Shown: positions 1 through 7,614, counted from the stretch's first letter. The stretch: DNA of 54,232 nt from Rickettsiales bacterium (GCA_013214525.1 JABSSG010000016.1:1-54232); one strand, 5' to 3'. The notes: generated by a model not told the origin, from the letters alone. Numbers and translations: made by a program.

Positions 1-417
1 ACGAGTGTCTAAATCTATATAGAGTTTATCAAACCTTAATACTGATTCCACATGACCTTTAGACCTTCTAGCAATGGCTTGTATCCTTGCGATCAACTCT
101 CCTCTATCAAAAGGCTTAGTTAAATAATCATCTGCTCCTAAACCAAGACCTTTTATCTTTTGCTCTACATGAGATAAGCCTGATAATATTAAGATAGGAA
201 CTCTTATTTTCGCAGATCTTAGTCTTAGGAGTACTTCAAACCCATCTATATCTGGAAGCATCAAATCTAATAGTAGCAAATCGTAGTAACAAAACTTTGC
301 CATCTCCAGCCCTTGTCCTCCTGTTTCTGCAATATCACATACAATCCCCTCAGGTTGTAACGCTAATTTAATTGATCGAGCGGTTGCATTATCATCTTTA
401 ATTAGTAATACTTTCAT
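1..417 (-). CDS. ctrA: CtrA-like response regulator, N-terminal part (cut by window edge)
   Basis: Reading the minus strand from the ATG at 417 gives 139 codons open to the window edge. They form a complete OmpR-type receiver domain: acidic pocket D8-D9, phospho-acceptor D51 in LLLLDLMLPDIDG, and the conserved lysine in ADDYLTKPF. The stretch that follows (ARRSKGH...) matches the linker of alphaproteobacterial CtrA, the cell-cycle response regulator; the winged-helix DNA-binding domain lies outside the window. The usual Glu at position 7 is Lys here. An in-frame ATG at 426 would add three residues; 417 fits the family start. A perfect CtrA box upstream suggests autoregulation. I am sure it is a receiver domain; assignment to CtrA rests on remembered family sequence. 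Confidence 0.8.
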   Translation of the reverse strand, partial: MKVLLIKDDNATARSIKLALQPEGIVCDIAETGGQGLEMAKFCYYDLLLLDLMLPDIDGFEVLLRLRSAKIRVPILILSGLSHVEQKIKGLGLGADDYLTKPFDRGELIARIQAIARRSKGHVESVLRFDKLYIDLDTR

Positions 418-463
418 TTTCTTCATTTATTTCATTAAGGGTTAACAATCTACTATAAAGTAG

Positions 464-479
464 TTAATAAAAGGTTAAC
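464..479. promoter_or_regulatory. CtrA box TTAA-N7-TTAAC upstream of ctrA
   Basis: TTAA at 464-467, seven bases, then TTAAC at 475-479, an exact match to the alphaproteobacterial CtrA consensus. It lies in the 98-bp gap between the ctrA-like start (417) and the 3' end of the nuclease gene (516). CtrA autoregulation through such boxes is established in Caulobacter; binding here is inferred. A half-site pair with only 3 bp spacing lies nearby (435-446). Confidence 0.6.
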
Positions 480-515
480 AAAAATACAATAAGTGAAAAA
501 AAACTAAGAAATCTT

Positions 516-1346
516 CTAGCAACCCAAATCTTTTGATAATGAATCAAAATCTAACTGCTCTTTTAAAGGAAAAAACTTTAAGTGAGTTATATCTTCAATT
601 TTACTTAGACTGCTTTGATACTTACAAAAGTCTTCTTGTTTGGCTACTCCTTGAGGAAAGAGAAACTGTGACATCTTTAAACCGCCACCCTCTTTAACCG
701 CCACAATCTTAAAATAACCATTTGGCATTATGCTCTCTATCCTCTGTGCAGGTAGTACACATGGTGGCTCGCCTGTATAATACGTACCAGTTATAACAAA
801 GACTTCCCTACCCTTTCTGGCTATATTCCGCACTGCCGACTCAAGCCTTACCCAAGATCCTCGATTCAAAGATGACTTCTGAGGAGTAATGTTTGACAAA
901 TAGTTTGTAACTTCCCACTTTCCAGTATTGCCAAAGCTTGCAAGAGGAGCTTGATGACCTCTATCAACATCGCATTTTGCATTAGCACCCTTATAGTCAC
1001 TAGGAATTAAAGTGAACTGATTAGATATTTTGGGATCTTTTTTCCATCTTCGTGTTGCATCACCGCCAATATTTGCCTTCACTACTTTGTATGCAACCCA
1101 GTCGGCAAATTTAGTTTTCTTGTTAGAACTCAAAATTAAGATCCCATGATCCACTAAGATATTATTTTCCTCAGCACCTGCTTTAAAAGGACAACCATAC
1201 AAACACAAATTACTTTGTATTATGCTTTTTTCACGCTGTGTATGATTATTTCCATTATTGTTGCTATTTGTGCTACTATCTGTTTCAGTACAAGCAACGC
1301 TTGCCAGCAATAAAAATACTAGTCCATATTGTTTGAATATTTTCAT
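516..1346 (-). CDS. Secreted DNA/RNA non-specific endonuclease (NUC1 type), probable lipoprotein
   Basis: 276 aa. The N-terminus is a signal peptide with a lipobox-like SVAC (Cys19), followed by a Ser/Asn-rich linker, which suggests anchoring to a membrane outside the cytoplasm. The body is a ββα-Me nuclease: DRGH at 128-131 with H131 as the general base, and the N-x-x-P-Q ... L-N-x-x-x-W block (N152, N161) that binds the metal ion. Family members cut DNA and RNA without sequence preference. Transcribed toward ctrA. It may supply nucleotides or act on DNA in the host cell or medium; the sequence does not decide. Whether it belongs to the mobile element or to flanking DNA is unclear. Confidence 0.85.
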   Translation of the reverse strand: MKIFKQYGLVFLLLASVACTETDSSTNSNNNGNNHTQREKSIIQSNLCLYGCPFKAGAEENNILVDHGILILSSNKKTKFADWVAYKVVKANIGGDATRRWKKDPKISNQFTLIPSDYKGANAKCDVDRGHQAPLASFGNTGKWEVTNYLSNITPQKSSLNRGSWVRLESAVRNIARKGREVFVITGTYYTGEPPCVLPAQRIESIMPNGYFKIVAVKEGGGLKMSQFLFPQGVAKQEDFCKYQSSLSKIEDITHLKFFPLKEQLDFDSLSKDLGC

Positions 1347-1428
1347 AGATTATCACCCTCAAAAGATTTTTCCTGTATACTACCATCAGGAAAACAAAAT
1401 GCACCACAAAATCTTAACACAGGTCTCT

Positions 1429-1575
1429 TCAAGCAATCACCTCAGAAGCTTTTGTTTGAATGTTGTGCTTTTTTAAGTATGTATACAGAGTTTGTCTACT
1501 GATATTGAAATCACAAACGATATCAATTTTTCTATGACCATGTTTGATGCATTTTGCTATTGTGGCAATATCTTC
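1429..1575 (-). pseudogene. Resolvase/transposase helix-turn-helix relic
   Basis: The minus strand encodes a 48-residue open stretch between two stops with no ATG. It contains IAKCIKHGHRKIDIVCDF followed by NISRQTLYTYLKKHNI, the pattern of the C-terminal HTH of serine resolvases/invertases and related transposases (gly-x-ser-like turn, then SRxTLYxYL). No catalytic domain remains on either side, so I read it as a leftover of a mobile element. Family assignment is by pattern only. Confidence 0.4.
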
Positions 1576-1917
1576 TCAGACAATTTACATTAATCTTTGG
1601 GTTGTTCTTCGTACCAAGTTAGTATCCTACTTCACAAGAAACACCGTCGTAAGAACCCTATTATATTTAATATTTTTTTATCCCCTTTCCATTGCTTGTA
1701 ACATCAAACTTTTGGAATTTATCTTGGTCGATAATATCAGTTGTCGCCTGCTCTTTTTACTACACAATACAACCTTATATGATATAGTGAGCAATACAAA
1801 GGTATCAAAATCCAAAACAAACCTGTGGACTGAAGTTTACTACATAGTAATAGCTGGGTTACCAGACTTTCCTTCGGAATCACAAAAAGAATTAGAAAAT
1901 AAACAAGACAAAACTAT
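1576..1917. other. Gap without a recognisable gene
   Basis: About 340 bp between the HTH relic and the next plausible gene. An open frame exists on the plus strand (1544-1924), but its translation is an erratic mix of hydrophobic and polar runs, it has no ribosome binding site, and it overlaps the relic on the other strand. I see no RNA gene or repeat. Confidence 0.4.
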
Positions 1918-2307
1918 ATGTTAACTCAAATAGAAGAACAATTTGTTGAAGAACTTCAATCTGATTTGAAAAAGTCTAAAGTCCGCTGTCAAAAATGGGA
2001 ACATGAAGGCATAAAACATTTACTGGAAGACACTGCTACTAAAGAAATGGAGATAATAAACAGATTTATTTCTGGAATGGATATATTTTGTGAAAAAATA
2101 AATTTTTTAGTAAAAGTTATGCCTACAACCTTTACATCAAGAGAAACCATAAATCTTTATGAGCCAGAATTTTTGAAAATCCTTGAACTAGACGAAGAGT
2201 TACAAGGGGCGGCTTCAATAATTCATCTCAAGTGTGAAGAATACGCATCAAGAGAAGAACTGTTTCTACCAGAACCGTTTTGCAACCCAATACATGGAGA
2301 ACTGTAA
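1918..2307 (+). CDS. Hypothetical protein, 129 aa, helical
   Basis: Not recognised. The product is acidic, Glu/Lys-rich and predicted helical over most of its length (EEQFVEELQSDLKKSK near the N-terminus), with five Cys and no signal peptide or membrane segment. Its composition is like a real cytoplasmic protein, unlike the frame before it, but the ATG at 1918 has no clear Shine-Dalgarno sequence. It converges with the HNH nuclease gene, leaving 16 bp between the stops. Confidence 0.4.
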   Translation: MLTQIEEQFVEELQSDLKKSKVRCQKWEHEGIKHLLEDTATKEMEIINRFISGMDIFCEKINFLVKVMPTTFTSRETINLYEPEFLKILELDEELQGAASIIHLKCEEYASREELFLPEPFCNPIHGEL

Positions 2308-2323
2308 AAAAAACTACAACTAC

Positions 2324-2983
2324 TCAAGAATCTATGACATCACAATAGTTTTCTGATTTGCCCACAACACCTCTTTCATATATTTTATTTTTACAATAAG
2401 CATTAATTGTTTTTTCTATTGATTCCTTTTCCTCGCTATCGATCCAAAGCCCCCATCTAGTCTTAATGATCAACCAATCAAAAATATACTCACAAACATA
2501 GTCTTGATTCTTAGGCAGCCACTTTGAAGGGTCTTTTTGCCCCTTCTCTCTGTTTGCTCCTTTGGAAACAGCGATCAATTCCTCCTTGTGTTGTAAATGA
2601 TTCGCATACTGCTTTTTCCTCTCCTTATTCCAATAACACGCTCCTGATCTATGAGCTTCACCAAGTGGCACAAGATGATCAATATCTAAGTCTTTGGGAT
2701 CATCAAAAAGCCTGTCTGTATATGAACCATACCAACGCCCACTCTCAACTTTCTTCGCACTTGGCTTAATGGTTGGCATAATCAAGCTTTCTTCAATCAA
2801 AACCTTCTGACGAGTATCATATCCACCCCTTTCTTGCTTGATCCAATGCTTGTAGTCTTTTCTTGAATATTTGATCTTACAGTCTTCAGATATCTGCAAA
2901 TTATTTAACATTTCTTGTAGTTCCTTTGTCTCAAAGGAAGCCACAGACATTATTTTAGTAAAGAAGAAAAAGATAAAAAACAT
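2324..2983 (-). CDS. HNH nuclease of the DUF1524 (GmrSD C-terminal) type, probably exported
   Basis: 219 aa. The C-terminal half carries the DUF1524 HNH core: DIDHLVPLGEAHRSGA at 100-115 (H103 as catalytic His), then an Asn-containing segment with LIAVSKGANREKG and the WLP/C-Y tail typical of small secreted HNH nucleases. The first ~15 residues (MFFIFFFFTKIMSVAS) are strongly hydrophobic and look like a signal sequence. There is no DUF262 domain, so it is not a complete GmrSD restriction enzyme. With the NUC1 gene at 516-1346 it makes a second probable exported nuclease within 2.5 kb. It lies downstream of parAB on the same strand. Confidence 0.75.
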   Translation of the reverse strand: MFFIFFFFTKIMSVASFETKELQEMLNNLQISEDCKIKYSRKDYKHWIKQERGGYDTRQKVLIEESLIMPTIKPSAKKVESGRWYGSYTDRLFDDPKDLDIDHLVPLGEAHRSGACYWNKERKKQYANHLQHKEELIAVSKGANREKGQKDPSKWLPKNQDYVCEYIFDWLIIKTRWGLWIDSEEKESIEKTINAYCKNKIYERGVVGKSENYCDVIDS

Positions 2984-3004
2984 ATTGTAGATTGTTTTTC
3001 TATT

Positions 3005-3024
3005 TCGGTCGCGACCGCGACCGA
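3005..3024. repeat. GC-rich hairpin downstream of parB
   Basis: TCGGTCGC - GACC - GCGACCGA, a perfect 8-bp stem with a 4-nt loop, starting 12 bp beyond the parB stop. It stands out sharply in AT-rich DNA. On neither strand is it followed by a T-tract, so it is not a standard intrinsic terminator. It could be a partition site or a structural signal. Confidence 0.6.
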
Positions 3025-3036
3025 CTGTCTAATATT

Positions 3037-3855
3037 CTAAGACAACACAACTTGGATTTCTTTAAGCAACTTATCTTTCTTCTCTTGTGATACACTGCTC
3101 ATGCGGTTTGTGTCAATGCAGATACGCTCTTCATCAAGCACCACTTTTAAAATAACTTTTCTTTTCTTTTTTGGATTAGAATTCCGTGACTGATTTGAGT
3201 TCTTGTTCTTAACTTGATAATGCTGTTCTACTAATTCTAACATTTGCGTTGTTTCTTTCATCTTAGAAAGTTCTCTAAAGAAATCACGATTACTTATATT
3301 TCTAGATAACAATGTATTCTTTACTTCAAGAGGCAGTTTCAACAAACCTATAGTTTCAGTTATAACAGACTTTGAGCTACCCACTTTCTTAGCGATATCA
3401 GCATAGGAGGTACATATACCTTCCTCTAGAAGTTGTTGATACGCCTTTGCAAGCTCTAAAGGATGTAAATCCTCTCTTTGAATATTTTCTATAATAGCAA
3501 TTTCAGCAGCATTCTTATAATCATGAATAATAATGCAAGGAACTCTCTCAAGCTCAGCAATTTTAGCCGCTCTTAATCTTCTTTCCCCACTTACAACCTG
3601 ATATCTGTTAGGTGTGTCTTTGTCTGCAATTATCGTAAGTGGCTGTCTAATTCCATGAATCCTTATAGTCTCAGCCATCTCCTGTAATGCTTCTTGATTA
3701 AAGTATTTCCTAGATTGTTTATAAAAGGGAACTAATTTATTAATATCAATATTGTAATACTCTCCTCTATGTCCTTCAGTAAAAACACTGGGTCTATTTT
3801 TGCTCTTTATCACTCCCTCAGAGGGATACCTTATTTTAGCTTTATCAAACTTCAT
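3037..3855 (-). CDS. parB: ParB-family partition protein
   Basis: 272 aa. Residues ~34-125 form the ParB N-terminal (CTPase) domain with the GERRLRA motif at 90-96 and ENIQRED at 123-129. A helix-turn-helix follows (YADIAKKVGSSKSVITETI, ~151-169), then a Lys-rich linker and a short C-terminal domain. ParB binds centromere-like sites and is moved by ParA. The start overlaps the end of parA by 11 bp, so the two are translationally coupled. A second parAB copy outside the rRNA/gid context, next to a rep gene, indicates plasmid-type segregation. No canonical parS palindrome was found nearby. The linker contains the heptapeptide PKKKRKV (228-234). Confidence 0.92.
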   Translation of the reverse strand: MKFDKAKIRYPSEGVIKSKNRPSVFTEGHRGEYYNIDINKLVPFYKQSRKYFNQEALQEMAETIRIHGIRQPLTIIADKDTPNRYQVVSGERRLRAAKIAELERVPCIIIHDYKNAAEIAIIENIQREDLHPLELAKAYQQLLEEGICTSYADIAKKVGSSKSVITETIGLLKLPLEVKNTLLSRNISNRDFFRELSKMKETTQMLELVEQHYQVKNKNSNQSRNSNPKKKRKVILKVVLDEERICIDTNRMSSVSQEKKDKLLKEIQVVLS

Positions 3856-4861
3856 TTTTTACCTTCTCATTCTGTTCTGAAACCGCCACAACCTTATTTT
3901 CAAGAGCATTTTCTACCAGCTCATTTACCAAATCTCTAATATCTTCTAAAGCAATTGATTTAGTATTAGAAAATGCATGTATTGGTAAGCTTTTTTTAGC
4001 AGAAATATTAAATTCTTCGCACTTCCGTATTAAAGACTCTGTGACTAGCTCTTTATATGTGTGCCTCAATGACCCTAAAGCCTCTTGTGCTGTTACAGTT
4101 TTGGATTCATATTTATTTGGTATAATACAATAATTAACCTGATGCTCCATTGCAGAGGAAAAGGTCTTTATCTCCTCTATCAATAAATCAAGACCTTTTA
4201 GACTGTAAGGTTGCGTTTCACATACTATATTAAGTCTGTGTGCTGCATATGTAGCACTATGATTAAGCACACTAATAGTAGGATTTGTGTCTATTAGAAT
4301 AAAGTCATATTTATTTTTTACAGGCTCTAAAGATCTATCTAATATCCTTTCTCTCCCTGGTTTTTGAGATAAGGGCAACTCTATCTTAGTCATAGAAAGG
4401 TTTGAGGGGACAATGTCTAACCCAGGATATACTGGTTTTATTACTTCATTTATTTGTAAGTTATTAATTAAAACATCATACAACGTAAGATCGTCAGAAT
4501 ACTCATTAAACCCCAAAGATGCAGATAGGTGTGCCTGTGGATCACAGTCTATAGCTAACACAGAAAACCCCAATAATGTCAAGTGTACTGCGGTTTGATG
4601 GCAAATGCTTGTTTTACCAGTACCACCTTTAAAATTAAAGAAAACTTGAATTTTTTCCCTAATCTTTCCTTGTTTCATAGAAAGCTCTTTTATGGCTTTC
4701 CTCGTCTCATCAAAAGAATAGCGTTTTCTGCTATTACCAAACTCTTTAATAAATGGGATATTTTGCTCGTTCATATACCTCGAAACAGTGGAGGTGGTTT
4801 GACTTGAGAGAAAACTTATCATTTTCTGATTAAAAGTAATCGTGCTTAAATCTTGTTTCAT
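3845..4861 (-). CDS. parA: ParA-family partition ATPase with N-terminal HTH
   Basis: 338 aa. The first ~65 residues look like a small HTH domain (TSTVSRYMNEQNIPFIKEFG), as in plasmid type Ia ParA proteins that repress their own promoter. The deviant Walker A motif FKGGTGKTS is at 77-85, followed by the AIDCDPQAHLS switch block and DFILIDTNPT (Walker B). It drives ATP-dependent segregation with ParB. First gene of a two-gene operon. A perfect 15-bp palindrome lies 8 bp before the start codon and is a good candidate operator. Confidence 0.93.
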   Translation of the reverse strand: MKQDLSTITFNQKMISFLSSQTTSTVSRYMNEQNIPFIKEFGNSRKRYSFDETRKAIKELSMKQGKIREKIQVFFNFKGGTGKTSICHQTAVHLTLLGFSVLAIDCDPQAHLSASLGFNEYSDDLTLYDVLINNLQINEVIKPVYPGLDIVPSNLSMTKIELPLSQKPGRERILDRSLEPVKNKYDFILIDTNPTISVLNHSATYAAHRLNIVCETQPYSLKGLDLLIEEIKTFSSAMEHQVNYCIIPNKYESKTVTAQEALGSLRHTYKELVTESLIRKCEEFNISAKKSLPIHAFSNTKSIALEDIRDLVNELVENALENKVVAVSEQNEKVKNEV

Positions 4862-4868
4862 TCAAAAC

Positions 4869-4883
4869 CTTAATTGAATTAAG
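4869..4883. promoter_or_regulatory. Candidate parAB operator palindrome
   Basis: CTTAATTGAATTAAG is a perfect 15-bp palindrome directly upstream of the parA start (4861, minus strand). On that strand TATAAT- and TATATT-like hexamers lie just further upstream. Type Ia ParA proteins with an N-terminal HTH commonly bind such dyads; the match here is inferred from position. It is A+T-rich, so chance is possible. Confidence 0.4.
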
Positions 4884-5158
4884 TTTAATATAGCATGAAC
4901 ATATTATACGCGTAAAGCTATTTCTTCTCACAACAAAGAATTACACCTCTTGCAACAAAATTACCACAAATCGATTTTTTTTGTTGCACTTAAATTTTTA
5001 TGTTATTAGTATTAAAAATACATAAGGTCTATAGAATTGCTTCCAAAGTAAGTTTTTACTGCCATTTGTTTTGGTTGGGAGCTTTTCAATAGATTTGTGG
5101 GGAAAAAACCAATAAAGAAAATGATGACGTAGTAGAAATATTTTTAATTAAAAAATAA

Positions 5159-5208
5159 GGTGCGAAAACGCACCCTACCTTTATTATATATCACTTTTCA
5201 TTGTAGGG
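5159..5208 (+). promoter_or_regulatory. Two mutually exclusive hairpins in the rep leader
   Basis: GGTGCG-AAAA-CGCACC (5159-5174) forms a tight hairpin. CCCTAC (5173-5178) can pair instead with GTAGGG (5203-5208). The two stems share bases 5173-5174, so both cannot be complete at once. They lie about 70-120 nt before the rep start. This is the arrangement expected of an attenuator or antisense-controlled leader; no transcript data exist here. Confidence 0.4.
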
Positions 5209-5279
5209 ATGTTATTGTCTTTTGTCAAGAAGATAAGCGTTTTTGCACATTCTGTGTTAATTTAATTATGGAGTGTGTT

Positions 5280-6893
5280 ATGAATACAACCAGCAATATT
5301 TTAATATTAAATCCACGATTAGCCGAAATAGTGGGACTTAATGAGTCCATTGTTTTACAACAGTTATATTACTGGCAAAGTAAATATAACCAAGATAAAT
5401 GGATTTACAATTCATACCAAGATTGGAAAAAGCAATTTAGTTTTTGGTCTATTAGAACAATTAGAAGAATTTTTGCTTCTTTAGAAGAGCAGGGCTTTAT
5501 TAAGTCTAAAAAAGCTAAGTATTGTAAGTTTTATCGTTTAGTTTTTGAGAAAATAAAAAATTTTTTATCTTCTCAAGAGTGTCCAAGTAGTCCAGTAAGA
5601 GTGGACAAAATGGACACTCTATATACAAAGACTACAACAAAAACTAACCATAATAACTCTCTCTCCCTATATCCCTCTCTCTCATCTAAAAGATCTACTG
5701 AAAAAATAGAAGAAGAGAAAAAAGAAAGAACTCCAAAACAAAAATATGTGAGGGAGCAGATTCTTGAGGCACAAAGTACAGCAAATAGTATGATAGAATG
5801 CTGGAATAAAGTATTTGCCAACTCTCAGAGTAAAATCAAAGCCTACTCTAATAAAAATCTCATTTTTAAATTACAAGATTTGTATACAACGAAATTCAAA
5901 CACGATCTTAAAAAATGGGAATCATATGCCAAAAAAGTAGCATCAAGTAAGTTTTTGATGGGGGAAAAAAGAGAGAGCTTTAAAGCAAACTTTGCTTGGT
6001 TGCTAAAACATGAAGTAATAAATTCAATCTTGAATGGTGGGTATGGCGTAGGAGATAAAACTGTAGATATCTCAACTAACTCAGACATTCAAAAAATGGT
6101 TGAGATATGGAAGTCCAATATTGGTCTTAAAAACGAATCATTTGCACTAACCAAATTTAGAATCAAAAAGCTTAGAGAAGTTCTAAAAAGTCACTTTAAT
6201 TCAGATATTGAAGAGTGGAAAAAATTTGTTGAGGATATGAAAGAAAGCACATTTTTAAATGGTGCAAATAAGAACGGCTTTAAAGCTTGTCTTAGTTGGA
6301 TAATTAAAGAAGAAACTTTACTTCGAGCTAAGGAAGGAGAATTTCACAATGAAAAAGAATGGAATAAAGTAACCGAAAGACGACATTGGGAACAAAAAAG
6401 GATTCAAGCTATGGATGATTTAGAAAATAATACGGAGTTTGATTCAAGATGGAAAAATACACTCTTAGATTTAATTGAAAAAGTTGGAGTAGGGGGGTAC
6501 ATAAGTTGGTTTTCAAAGTTAAAGTTTGATTCGCATGAAAACAAAATTTTAGCTCTTAAAGCATCATCAGATGGACTCAAAAGTTATGTTGAAGAACGAA
6601 AAGAATTGCTGTTTGCAGTAGTAACAAAATATTTTGAGAACATTAAAGAAATATGGATTTTAGCACCTAATGAAACACGGCAAACTCGTGAAGAACAGCA
6701 CCACTACAAAGAGCAAATTGATAGATTTATGAAATTAGAATTTCCTACTTGGAAAAAAGGTTTAACATTGCAGCAGAGAAGGGCAATCTGTGGCTGTGGT
6801 AATAGTGATTATGTTGGTGATTTAATGGTTAAATGGCATTTTAGGGAAGAGGTATTAATTCCTAGGTTGCAAAAAGAAGGTATTATTGCATGA
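5280..6893 (+). CDS. Plasmid-type replication initiator with C-terminal DnaA_N-like domain
   Basis: 537 aa from the ATG at 5280, chosen because GGAG lies 6 nt upstream and the homology-like region starts there; the frame is open further upstream. Residues ~10-90 resemble a winged-helix of plasmid/phage initiators (YYWQSKYNQDKWIYNSYQDW, then a recognition helix). After a Ser/Leu- and Lys-rich linker come two internal repeats (~175-255 and ~276-355) sharing W...K, F..D..EW..F, FLxG....FKA...W.L/I and a Glu-rich end. Residues ~388-465 resemble the DnaA N-terminal domain (RW....L......YISWFSKLKF ... APNET), followed by a tail with VLIPRLQKEG. RAGEs carry 'DnaA-like' initiators of this kind. The C-terminal module recurs in TraI. 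Iterons follow the stop codon by 2 bp. Confidence 0.75.
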   Translation: MNTTSNILILNPRLAEIVGLNESIVLQQLYYWQSKYNQDKWIYNSYQDWKKQFSFWSIRTIRRIFASLEEQGFIKSKKAKYCKFYRLVFEKIKNFLSSQECPSSPVRVDKMDTLYTKTTTKTNHNNSLSLYPSLSSKRSTEKIEEEKKERTPKQKYVREQILEAQSTANSMIECWNKVFANSQSKIKAYSNKNLIFKLQDLYTTKFKHDLKKWESYAKKVASSKFLMGEKRESFKANFAWLLKHEVINSILNGGYGVGDKTVDISTNSDIQKMVEIWKSNIGLKNESFALTKFRIKKLREVLKSHFNSDIEEWKKFVEDMKESTFLNGANKNGFKACLSWIIKEETLLRAKEGEFHNEKEWNKVTERRHWEQKRIQAMDDLENNTEFDSRWKNTLLDLIEKVGVGGYISWFSKLKFDSHENKILALKASSDGLKSYVEERKELLFAVVTKYFENIKEIWILAPNETRQTREEQHHYKEQIDRFMKLEFPTWKKGLTLQQRRAICGCGNSDYVGDLMVKWHFREEVLIPRLQKEGIIA

Positions 6894-6895
6894 AG

Positions 6896-6964
6896 TTCTA
6901 TTAGTAGTTTTGCCGAGATTCTATTAGTAATATTGCGAGGTTTCTATTGGTAATTTTGCCTAAT
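6896..6964. repeat. Three tandem 23-bp iterons: candidate replication origin
   Basis: Three contiguous direct repeats at 6896-6918, 6919-6941 and 6942-6964. Each begins TTCTATTRGTA, and a TTGCC/TTGCG block follows at the same offset. Spacing is exactly 23 bp, about two helical turns, as in iteron origins bound by a plasmid Rep protein. They follow the rep stop codon immediately. The origin role is inferred from position and periodicity. Confidence 0.6.
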
Positions 6965-6990
6965 TTCTGAAAATTCAAGCAACAAATTAT

Positions 6991-7422
6991 TCACATTAGC
7001 TCTTTTTGTAGTAACTTATTTTTTATGCAATGGGTAGCATATTTGGTATCTAGTTTCTCTTGCTCTCTGGAATAAAAGTAAATGTCCCAGATAACTTTAA
7101 AAATATTTGATATATTTGGAATGTTAGTATGGTTTTTCAACTCATCAGCGATAAATTCCAATGTTTCTATAAATAAAGACTCATTATCTATTTCAATATC
7201 ATTAGAAATATTTTCTGAGGAAACTCCATAATATAGTTCATCAAGACTTTTATCTAGGGCTTTTGCTAATTTTGCAACAGCATCGATATTAGGACTTCTT
7301 GTTTGTTCTTGCAATATGTTGCTAATGAAATTTTGTGCTAAACCTGCTTTTCTTTCTAATTTTCTGTATGAAACCCCATATTTTTTTGTAAGTCTTGTGA
7401 TATTTTCTTTGAGTTTACTCAT
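6991..7422 (-). CDS. XRE-family HTH transcriptional regulator
   Basis: 143 aa. Residues ~6-66 are a Cro/C1-type HTH: KKYGVSYRKLERKAGLAQNF, then ISNIL...SPNIDAVAKLAKAL and SLDELYYG. The C-terminal half is helical and not recognised. It is transcribed away from the receiver gene at 7654, with a strong promoter for that gene between them, so it is well placed to repress that promoter and possibly its own. The stop is 26 bp from the iterons, which may also link it to replication control. Confidence 0.85.
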   Translation of the reverse strand: MSKLKENITRLTKKYGVSYRKLERKAGLAQNFISNILQEQTRSPNIDAVAKLAKALDKSLDELYYGVSSENISNDIEIDNESLFIETLEFIADELKNHTNIPNISNIFKVIWDIYFYSREQEKLDTKYATHCIKNKLLQKELM

Positions 7423-7461
7423 ATAATTATACTGATTTTAGTGAATTTCAACTAAAAACGG

Positions 7462-7489
7462 TTGACATTGGCATCTTTACCATTATCAT
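7462..7489 (+). promoter_or_regulatory. Sigma70-type promoter for the receiver-ssb operon
   Basis: TTGACA at 7462-7467, 16 bp spacer, TATCAT at 7484-7489 (5 of 6 to TATAAT). Transcription would start at about 7496, just where the first of three hairpins begins. It lies in the gap between the divergent XRE gene and the receiver gene. Confidence 0.6.
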
Positions 7490-7496
7490 CATACAT

Positions 7497-7614
7497 GAAT
7501 CCTTGAAAAAACAAAGATTCAGATATGAAAAAAGCCTGACTCAACTAGGAGACAGGCTGATTTCAAGGAATCTGCTAAGACTCCGATTTTGCAATCTAAA
7601 TCCTAGTAGATTCC
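7497..7614 (+). ncRNA. Structured leader with three consecutive hairpins
   Basis: Hairpin 1: 7497-7505 with 7512-7520 (8 of 9 pairs, A6 loop). Hairpin 2: 7533-7542 with 7549-7558 (9 of 10, loop AACTAG). Hairpin 3: 7567-7577 with 7604-7614 (11 pairs counting one G-U). They fill the 5' region between a good promoter and the receiver gene's ribosome binding site (AAGAGGA, before 7654). It could be a regulatory leader or a separate small RNA. No known riboswitch family was recognised, and no T-tract follows. Confidence 0.45.

Noticed and set aside
1258..1476. Plus-strand open frame of 72 codons
   Set aside because: It is antisense to the start of the NUC1 gene and to the HTH relic, has no ribosome binding site, and its composition is not protein-like.
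1544..1924. Plus-strand open frame of 126 codons
   Set aside because: Irregular hydrophobic runs, no ribosome binding site, overlap with the HTH relic on the other strand, and no recognisable domain.
5027..5039. 13-bp sequence GTCTATAGAATTG repeated at 10006-10018, considered as an att or regulatory repeat
   Set aside because: In AT-rich DNA of this length many 13-mers recur by chance, and the flanks do not match.
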